DNA from: Streptomyces halstedii
Lineage (GTDB): Bacteria; Actinomycetota; Actinomycetes; Streptomycetales; Streptomycetaceae
DNA: 64,000 nucleotides
Assembly (NCBI GenBank): GCA_000720535.1
Contig: JOAZ01000016.1
Location: forward strand, 62,001-126,000
Direction of reading: 5' to 3'
In this document: piece by piece, positions 58,863 through 64,000 of the stretch
Position numbering within the stretch: position 1 is the stretch's first letter
How the letters are laid out: every line of letters begins with the position of its first letter
Translations under genes and position numbers: made by a program
Notes under the pieces: model-generated
What the model was told of the DNA's origin: nothing
Database searches by the model: none
The model's input: only the letters and a program-made list of their open reading frames with translations

Positions 58863-59930
58863 GTGCGATTTCCCCAGTACCCGGCTCTACCGGGGCGAAG
58901 AGCCGCACGACCGCGCGCCGCGCGATTCGGCGCCCTGGCGGCCGTGGTGGCGCTCACCGCGGCGCTCGGCGGTTGCGGTGGCACAGGGGATCCGGCAAGC
59001 GGAACCACGAAGGCGGCGAAGGCCGGAACGGCGGCCGACAGGGTCGAACCGCTGGCCACCGCGCCGAAGCCGCGGCTGCCCGTCACGGTGACGTCGGCGG
59101 ACGGGACCGAGGTCACCGTCTCCTCGACCGACCGGATCGTGCCGCTCACCGGATCGCTCAGCGAGATCGTCTTCACCCTGGGCTTCGGGAAGGAGGTGGT
59201 GGCCCGGGACATCACCGCCACCTTCGAACAGGCCGAGAAGCTCCCGGTGGTGACCCGCGCCCACGACGTCTCGGCGGAGAGCGTGCTCTCGCTGCGGCCG
59301 ACCGTCGTCCTCGCGGACACCACGACCGGCCCCGCCGAGGCCGTCGACCAGATACGCGACGCCGGGATCCCGCTCGTCGTCGTGGAGCCCGCCAAGGAAC
59401 TCGCCGACGTGGGCCGCCGGATCGACGCGGTCGCCGCCGCGCTCGGCGTGACCTCGTCCGGGGACGAGCTGAAGGCGCGTACGGAGTCCCGCATCGACGC
59501 CGTACGCGAGACGATCCCGGCCCGCGAGGACGGGGACGCGCCGCGCGTCGCCTTCCTGTACCTGCGCGGATCGGCCTCCGTCTATCTGCTGGGCGGCCGG
59601 GAGTCCGGGGCGAGTTCCCTGCTGGAGGCGGCGGGTGCCGTCGACGCGGGCAAGGCCTCCGGGCTGAAGAAGGACTTCACCGCGATCACCGCCGAGGCCC
59701 TGGCCAAGGCGGCACCGGACGCGATCCTCGTCATGTCCAAGGGGCTCGACTCGGTGGGCGGTGTGGACGGGCTCGTGAAGATCCCCGGGATCGCCGAGAC
59801 GCCCGCCGGGATGGACCGCCGTGTCGTCTCGATCGACGACGGGGTGCTGCTGAACTACGGGCCGCGCACCGACCGGGTGCTGGCCGAACTGGTCGAGCAG
59901 CTCTACCCGGAAGGCGGCTCCGGCCGATGA
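58863..59930 (+). CDS. hmuT: Heme ABC transporter substrate-binding lipoprotein HmuT
   Basis: A 355-residue class III periplasmic-binding-type protein. A lipoprotein signal ends in ALGGC with Cys38. The mature domain has the heme-site candidates His134 (TRAHDVSAESVLSL) and Tyr241 (GSASVYLLGG), which match in context the axial His and Tyr of corynebacterial HmuT. It takes heme from the HtaA proteins and presents it to HmuU. The GTG start is at 58863. The stop overlaps hmuU (ATGA) and an iron box precedes it. Distinction from a siderophore-binding protein rests on the HtaA and heme oxygenase context and on the His/Tyr pair. Confidence 0.88.
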   Translation: MRFPQYPALPGRRAARPRAARFGALAAVVALTAALGGCGGTGDPASGTTKAAKAGTAADRVEPLATAPKPRLPVTVTSADGTEVTVSSTDRIVPLTGSLSEIVFTLGFGKEVVARDITATFEQAEKLPVVTRAHDVSAESVLSLRPTVVLADTTTGPAEAVDQIRDAGIPLVVVEPAKELADVGRRIDAVAAALGVTSSGDELKARTESRIDAVRETIPAREDGDAPRVAFLYLRGSASVYLLGGRESGASSLLEAAGAVDAGKASGLKKDFTAITAEALAKAAPDAILVMSKGLDSVGGVDGLVKIPGIAETPAGMDRRVVSIDDGVLLNYGPRTDRVLAELVEQLYPEGGSGR

Positions 59931-61045
59931 CCGCCACCACCCACGACACGGGCGTCGTCAAGGACGCGTCCGGCGGTTCCGGTGAGGACTCCGCCCCCGG
60001 GACGGACACCCCCCGCAGGCGCGGGAACGCGTTCGTCCTCACCGTCGCCCTGTCGGCGGCCCTGCTCGTCGGCTGTCTGCTCTCCGCGGGCCTCGGCGCC
60101 TACCACATCCCGCTGGGGGACGTCCTGTCCTCCGTCCAGCACCGGATCGGTCTCGGCGGGCACGCCCTGGACCGGGTCGGCGAGAGCGTCCTGTGGAACG
60201 TACGCCTGCCCCGGGTCGTCCTCGCCCTGCTGGTCGGCGCCTCCCTGGGCTGCGCGGGCGCCCTGATGCAGGGGGTGTTCGGCAACCCGCTGGCGGAGCC
60301 GGGGGTCATCGGGATCTCCGCGGGCGCGGCGGTCGGCGCGGTCGGCTCGATCGCGCTCGGTCTGACCTTCTTCGGCAACTGGACCATCACCGTCTGCGCG
60401 TTCGCCGCCGGTCTCGCCACCGTCCTGCTGGTGTACGCGCTGTCGCGTTCCGGGGGCCGCACCGAGGTGGTGACGCTGATCCTCACCGGCATCGCCGTCA
60501 ACGCCTTCGCCGGTGCGCTGATCGGCCTGTTCATCTTCTTCGCCGACAACGCGCAGATCACCCAGATCACCTTCTGGCAGCTCGGCTCGCTGGCCCAGGC
60601 GACCTGGCCGAAGGTGCTCGCCGTCCTGCCCTGCGCGGTGCTCGGACTGCTCGTCGCCCCCTTCTACGCCAGGAAGCTGGACCTGCTCGCCCTCGGCGAA
60701 CGCCCGGCCCGCCACCTGGGCGTGGACGTCGAGCGGCTGCGGATCGTCCTGGTCCTCGTGGTGGCCCTGCTGACCGCCGCGGCCGTCGCGGTCGCGGGCA
60801 TCATCACCTTCGTGGGGCTCCTCGTCCCGCACCTGCTGCGGATGGCCAACGGCCCCGGCCACCGCTTCCTGATCCCCGGCAGCGCCCTCGGCGGCGCCCT
60901 GGTGCTGGTGGCCGGCGACCTCGCCGCCCGTACGGTGGCCGATCCCGCCGAGCTTCCGCTCGGGGTGCTGACCGCGCTCTTCGGCAGCCCGTTCTTCTTC
61001 TGGCTGCTGCGCAGGACCCGTCGTAGGCAAGGTGGTTGGGCGTGA
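59927..61045 (+). CDS. hmuU: Heme ABC transporter permease HmuU
   Basis: A 372-residue FecCD-type permease with about nine or ten helices. After a polar N-terminus of 35 residues the typical motifs follow: RLPRVVLALLVGASLGCAGA, QGVFGNPLAEPGVIGISAGA and, near the end, GIITFVGLLVPHLLRMANGP, where the cytoplasmic loop meets the ATPase. The start overlaps the hmuT stop and the end overlaps hmuV (GTGA). It forms the heme channel. The same fold serves siderophores and B12, so heme specificity is from context. Confidence 0.91.
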   Translation: MTATTHDTGVVKDASGGSGEDSAPGTDTPRRRGNAFVLTVALSAALLVGCLLSAGLGAYHIPLGDVLSSVQHRIGLGGHALDRVGESVLWNVRLPRVVLALLVGASLGCAGALMQGVFGNPLAEPGVIGISAGAAVGAVGSIALGLTFFGNWTITVCAFAAGLATVLLVYALSRSGGRTEVVTLILTGIAVNAFAGALIGLFIFFADNAQITQITFWQLGSLAQATWPKVLAVLPCAVLGLLVAPFYARKLDLLALGERPARHLGVDVERLRIVLVLVVALLTAAAVAVAGIITFVGLLVPHLLRMANGPGHRFLIPGSALGGALVLVAGDLAARTVADPAELPLGVLTALFGSPFFFWLLRRTRRRQGGWA

Positions 61046-61884
61046 AGGCGCTGAGAAGACTGTTCGCCGCGGGAAGCGACCGGGAGCTGCCCGCCCCCAC
61101 GGCGCCCGGTTCGCCGCTCGCCGAGGCCCGTGGCCTGGGCATCCGGCTGGGCCGCAGGCAGGTCCTGGACGCGGTGGAGCTGACCGCCCGTGCGGGCGAG
61201 GTGGTGGCCCTGGTCGGCCCGAACGGGGCCGGGAAGTCCACCCTGCTGGCGGCGCTGGCCGCCGATCTGCCCGCCGGGAGCGGTGAGATCCGCATCGACG
61301 GCCGGCCGGCCGCCGACTGGTCGCCGCCCGAACTCGCCCTGCGGCGGGCCGTGCTGCCGCAGTCCGCCGCGCTGTCCTTCCCCTTCCCGGTCGAGGACGT
61401 CGTACGGATGGGCCGGGCGCCCTGGGCGGGTACGGCCAAGGAGGACGAGGACGACGTGGCGGTCGCCTCCGCGATGGAGGCGACGGAGGTCACCCGGTTC
61501 GCGGCCCGGCCGTTCTCCGCGCTGTCGGGCGGTGAGCGGGCGCGGGTCGCGCTCGCCCGGGTCCTGGCCCAGCGCGCCCCGCTGCTGCTGCTGGACGAGC
61601 CGACCGCCGCCCTGGACCTGCGCCACCAGGAACTCGTCCTGCGGATCTGCCGGGAGCGGGCCGCCGCCGGGGACGCGGTGGTGGTGGTGCTGCACGACCT
61701 GGGGCTCGCCGCGGCCTACGCGGACCGGGCCGTGGTCCTGCGGGACGGCCGCGTCGCCGTGGACGGCCCGCCCGCCGAGGTGTTCACGGGCGAACTGCTG
61801 GGCGAGGTGTACCGGCAGCCGGTGGAGGTGTTCCCGCACCCGAGGACCGGGGCGCCGCTGGTCGTACCGGAGCGCACGCGCTGA
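61042..61884 (+). CDS. hmuV: Heme ABC transporter ATP-binding protein HmuV
   Basis: A 280-residue ATPase of the FecE/HmuV family. Walker A VGPNGAGKSTLLAALA (about 60-75), signature LSGGERARVALARVLAQ (about 161-177), Walker B LLLLDEPTAALDL and the H-loop VVVVLHDLGLA are present. It drives heme uptake with HmuTU. GTG 61042 overlaps the hmuU stop. It is the last gene of the hmuTUV operon; its stop region is duplicated in the repeats that follow. Confidence 0.93.
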   Translation: MKALRRLFAAGSDRELPAPTAPGSPLAEARGLGIRLGRRQVLDAVELTARAGEVVALVGPNGAGKSTLLAALAADLPAGSGEIRIDGRPAADWSPPELALRRAVLPQSAALSFPFPVEDVVRMGRAPWAGTAKEDEDDVAVASAMEATEVTRFAARPFSALSGGERARVALARVLAQRAPLLLLDEPTAALDLRHQELVLRICRERAAAGDAVVVVLHDLGLAAAYADRAVVLRDGRVAVDGPPAEVFTGELLGEVYRQPVEVFPHPRTGAPLVVPERTR

Positions 61885-62020
61885 ACCCGGGGCGTGCGCC
61901 GGGTCGCGGGGCGCGCTGAACCCGCGGGCGTACGCGCTGCGCCCGGGGCACTCGCCGGGTTCCGGGGCGTACGCGCTGAACCGCGGGCGTGCGCGCCGGG
62001 TTCCGGGGGTCCCGGGGGCA
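61873..62020 (+). repeat. Degenerate GC-rich repeats including the hmuV stop codon
   Basis: The sequence GCGCTGAACC...GGGCGT(A/G)CGC...CGCCGGGTTCCGGGG recurs three or four times with small changes over about 150 bases, beginning with the last codons of hmuV (CGCACGCGCTGA). Several copies keep an in-frame-looking CTGA. It fills most of the gap before the next gene and could act as a transcript end. Confidence 0.6.
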
Positions 62021-62145
62021 ACACCCGTCCCCCCTGTCACGGTTGGGCGCCCTATCCCTCATCCGCCCGCTCATGGCCCCGCGCGCCCCGGTAGGGTTCA
62101 GGCGGTCAGTGCGGACGACGGATCAGAAGGCGCAGAAGGCGACGG

Positions 62146-63150
62146 ATGACAAGGCTGGGGCGACTGGCGGCGGGGCTCGCGACGGCGACGGTGCTGAGCA
62201 TGGGCGCGAGCGGCTGTGTGACGGTACACGGTGAGCTGGAGGTTCTTCCGGGGGCGACGAAGTCCGAGGCCGCCCAGGCCCTTGAGGACTTCACCGCCGC
62301 CTACAACGCGGCGGACAAGGCGTACGATCCGGCGCTGGACGAGGACCGGGTGACCGGTTCGCTCGGTGCCATCAACCAGGCCGGGCTGAAGGCGCGCCGG
62401 AAGAGCAATCCGGAGGGCAACGCGGCGCACAAGCCGCTGGAGCTGACCGACGCCTCCTTCGTCATACCCAAGAAGGTGGGCTGGCCGCGCTGGTTCCTCG
62501 CGGACACCGACTCCAACCGGGACGAGGACGGCGGGAAGCTGGACACCCGCTGGCTGCTGGTCTTCGTCCGTACGGGCCCCGAGGCGCCCTGGAAGGCGGC
62601 CTATCTGGCGGCCGTCAGCCCGTCCCAGGTGCCCGAGTTCCGCACGGACGCCGACGGTCTCGCCGAGCCCGTGCCCTCCGCCGGGACGGACGAGGTACTG
62701 GCCACCGCACCGGCGGAGCTGAGCCGGACGTACACGGGCTACCTGGAGAAGGGCGCCCCGGACGTCTTCGCCCCGGGGTCCACGACCTCGGGCTGGCGGG
62801 AGGCGCGCGAGAACACCCGGCGGGCGGGCTTCTCGTACCAGTACGTCGACCAGGCCCTGGACGACGGGGCGTTCGCGCCGCTGGGGCTGATGACGAAGGA
62901 CGGCGGGGCGCTGGTCTTCTTCAGCAGCAAGCACTTCGAGCGCCAGACGGCGGCGGAGGGGCTGCGGCCCACGGTCACGGCGGACGTCGAGGCGCTCCTG
63001 ACCGGCGAGGTGAAGAGCACGCTGACCAAGGAGCGGGTCTCCAGCCAGCTGGTGTACATCCCCGAGCGCGGCGCCGGGGACGGGGACGCCGCCGGCAAGG
63101 CGCGCGTGCTGAACCGGCTGCCCGGTCTGGTGGCGGCGCAGGGCTCCTGA
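62146..63150 (+). CDS. Lipoprotein of unknown function
   Basis: A 334-residue exported protein. A signal of 23 residues ends SMGASGC, with lipidated Cys24. The mature part has no recognised domain but shows a coherent soluble fold, with EALQDFTAAYNAADKAY-like helix near 45-60, a repeated strand-rich core (DTRWLLVFVRTGPEAPWKAA) and a C-terminal segment SSQLVYIPERG. RBS-like AGAAGG precedes the ATG at 62146. It lies 260 bases after hmuV and is not in an obvious operon. It is conserved in look among Streptomyces lipoproteins but I cannot name the family. Confidence 0.78.
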   Translation: MTRLGRLAAGLATATVLSMGASGCVTVHGELEVLPGATKSEAAQALEDFTAAYNAADKAYDPALDEDRVTGSLGAINQAGLKARRKSNPEGNAAHKPLELTDASFVIPKKVGWPRWFLADTDSNRDEDGGKLDTRWLLVFVRTGPEAPWKAAYLAAVSPSQVPEFRTDADGLAEPVPSAGTDEVLATAPAELSRTYTGYLEKGAPDVFAPGSTTSGWREARENTRRAGFSYQYVDQALDDGAFAPLGLMTKDGGALVFFSSKHFERQTAAEGLRPTVTADVEALLTGEVKSTLTKERVSSQLVYIPERGAGDGDAAGKARVLNRLPGLVAAQGS

Positions 63151-63183
63151 GCCGGAGCCGGGCACGCGCTTGGTGCCCCGGGC

Positions 63184-63239
63184 GGTCCGGGCCCGCCGGG
63201 TCGTCCGGATCCCGGGTGGTCCGGGCCCGCCGGGTCGTC
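63184..63239 (+). repeat. Two identical 22-bp repeats between the lipoprotein and prim-pol genes
   Basis: GGTCCGGGCCCGCCGGGTCG plus TC occurs at 63184-63205 and 63218-63239, with a 34-base period. GC-rich inner palindromes (GGGCCC, CCCGGG) can fold. It lies between convergent genes. Confidence 0.8.
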
Positions 63240-63287
63240 AGAGCCCGGTCCCGTCCTGTCGGCGCTCGGGCCCGGTCCCGGACGGGC

Positions 63288-64000
63288 TCAGCGGCCGAGG
63301 GGCCAGGCCACCGCGTCGTGGTCCAGGCCGCTCTCCGCGGCGGCGTACCGCGCGCAGGCGTCGGTGAGCGTTTCGAGCAGGGTCAGCGGATCGGGCAGCG
63401 GGTGCTCGGGGCCGCGGATCCAGTGCACGTCCAGCTCACCGGGGAGCCGGGCGGGCGGCAGGAGCACATAGCTGCCGCGGCAGTGCCAGCGCAGCCCCGG
63501 GTGCTCGTCCATGGTCTCGGGATGGCAGTCCAGCTCGCACGGCCACCACTCGTCCTCGTCCTCGGGGGTACCCCGGGTCGCGGTGAAGAAGAGCATCCGG
63601 TCCTCGCCGGACTGGGCCACCGGCCCCACGTCGATGCCCGCGGCCGTCAGCCGTTCGAGAGCGGCTCGGCCCGCGGGCAGGGGGACGTCCAGCACGTCGT
63701 GGATCATGCCGGTGGCGGTGATGAAGTTGGCCTGGGGCTGGTTCGTGGCCCAGCGCTCGATCTGGGCGCGGTCGGTGGTGGACTGCGTCTGCCACGCGAA
63801 CGAGACGGGGTGCCGTGCGGGGGTGGGGCAGCCGATGCGCTCGCACGAACATCGGTAGCCGACCGGGTGCGCGGCGGGTGAGATGGGCATCCCTGCCTCC
63901 GCGACGGCCAGGAGCAGCGCCAGCCGGGCCGCGTCGTCGGCCTCCGGCTGTGGTTTGGGCCGTCGGCGCAGCCACTGGGAGATCCTGCTCTCTGTGCCGC
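63288..64000 (-). CDS. Bifunctional DNA primase/polymerase-like protein (5' end outside the window)
   Basis: At least 236 codons are open to the window edge on the minus strand, so the true start lies beyond 64000. The in-frame ATG at 63888-63890 would cut an otherwise continuous domain (LALLLAVAEAGMPISPAAHP). The protein resembles the actinobacterial prim-pol-like proteins: an opening with a Cys-rich GYRCSCERIGCPTPARHPVS, WATNQPQANFITATG with the expected Asp-rich catalytic segment, and GSYVLLPPARLPG near the end. Whether it has primase activity is unclear, because stand-alone family members in Streptomyces are uncharacterised. No phage or plasmid genes are next to it. Confidence 0.7.
   Translation of the reverse strand, partial: GTESRISQWLRRRPKPQPEADDAARLALLLAVAEAGMPISPAAHPVGYRCSCERIGCPTPARHPVSFAWQTQSTTDRAQIERWATNQPQANFITATGMIHDVLDVPLPAGRAALERLTAAGIDVGPVAQSGEDRMLFFTATRGTPEDEDEWWPCELDCHPETMDEHPGLRWHCRGSYVLLPPARLPGELDVHWIRGPEHPLPDPLTLLETLTDACARYAAAESGLDHDAVAWPLGR

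Noticed and set aside
63288-63890. Start of the prim-pol-like gene at the ATG 63890
   Set aside because: The frame is open to the window edge and the upstream codons (RLALLLAVAEAG) continue the helix that begins such proteins, so the start lies outside.

Overview
The window is a stretch of high-GC actinobacterial chromosome with strong GC bias at third codon positions, frequent GTG starts, 4-base ATGA/GTGA gene overlaps and several apparently leaderless genes. Family content and order (malEFG/malR, glnE, glnA2, nadE, panB, methionine aminopeptidase, a heme-uptake cluster) point to Streptomyces, and from memory resemble the core arrangement in S. coelicolor. I saw no rRNA or tRNA gene and no intact insertion sequence.

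Layout. (1) 1-6624: maltose/maltodextrin utilisation. A partial LacI gene, an intracellular GH13 glucosidase and malG-malF-malE lie on the minus strand, with malR divergent. The 380-base malE/malR gap carries CTTG...CAAG inverted repeats, probably MalR operators. (2) 6702-20725: a PAP2-type membrane protein, glnE, an FMN-barrel protein, a PrmC-like methyltransferase with an attenuator-like leader, an AraC/MFS pair, an MFS/TetR pair with a 30-bp operator, an intergenic region with a two-repeat CRISPR-like remnant, and a secreted CE15-CBM2 esterase behind a CebR-type box. (3) 20726-23871: a plastic segment with a SAM methyltransferase, an ECF sigma-factor fragment, a GntR/HutC repressor and a divergent promoter with repressor sites leading to two tiny overlapping genes. 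(4) 24015-32542: glnA2 (lacking the adenylylation tyrosine), a copper-linked group (DUF3105, DUF305, a CBS protein, and a Tat-exported multicopper oxidase behind a CsoR-like box), nadE and a Rieske oxygenase. (5) 32696-43168: three more MFS exporters (one a close match to chloramphenicol exporters, one under a 33-bp perfect palindrome), an EEP phosphatase, panB and a DrrAB-type ABC exporter. (6) 43180-53851: a large SARP/AfsR-like regulator, an XRE-TPR regulator divergent from two small overlapping ORFs, a site-2 protease, F420:NADP oxidoreductase, an EntS-like exporter and methionine aminopeptidase. (7) 53943-61884: an iron/heme module: iron box and heme oxygenase, two surface HtaA proteins (one with an LAXTG sortase signal), and hmuTUV, with a shared divergent iron box. 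(8) 62146-64000: a lipoprotein and a truncated prim-pol-like gene.

How the parts work together: the mal genes import and hydrolyse maltodextrins. GlnE should control glutamine synthetase I elsewhere in the genome, but probably not the local GlnA2. The heme module forms a route from wall capture (HtaA) through lipoprotein HmuT and HmuUV to HmuO, all likely derepressed in low iron. Many short GC-rich direct repeats sit just after gene ends, often including the stop codon. The most distinctive unexplained pieces are the leader of the PrmC-like gene, the GntR-controlled mini-operon, and the XRE regulator with its divergent small ORFs.
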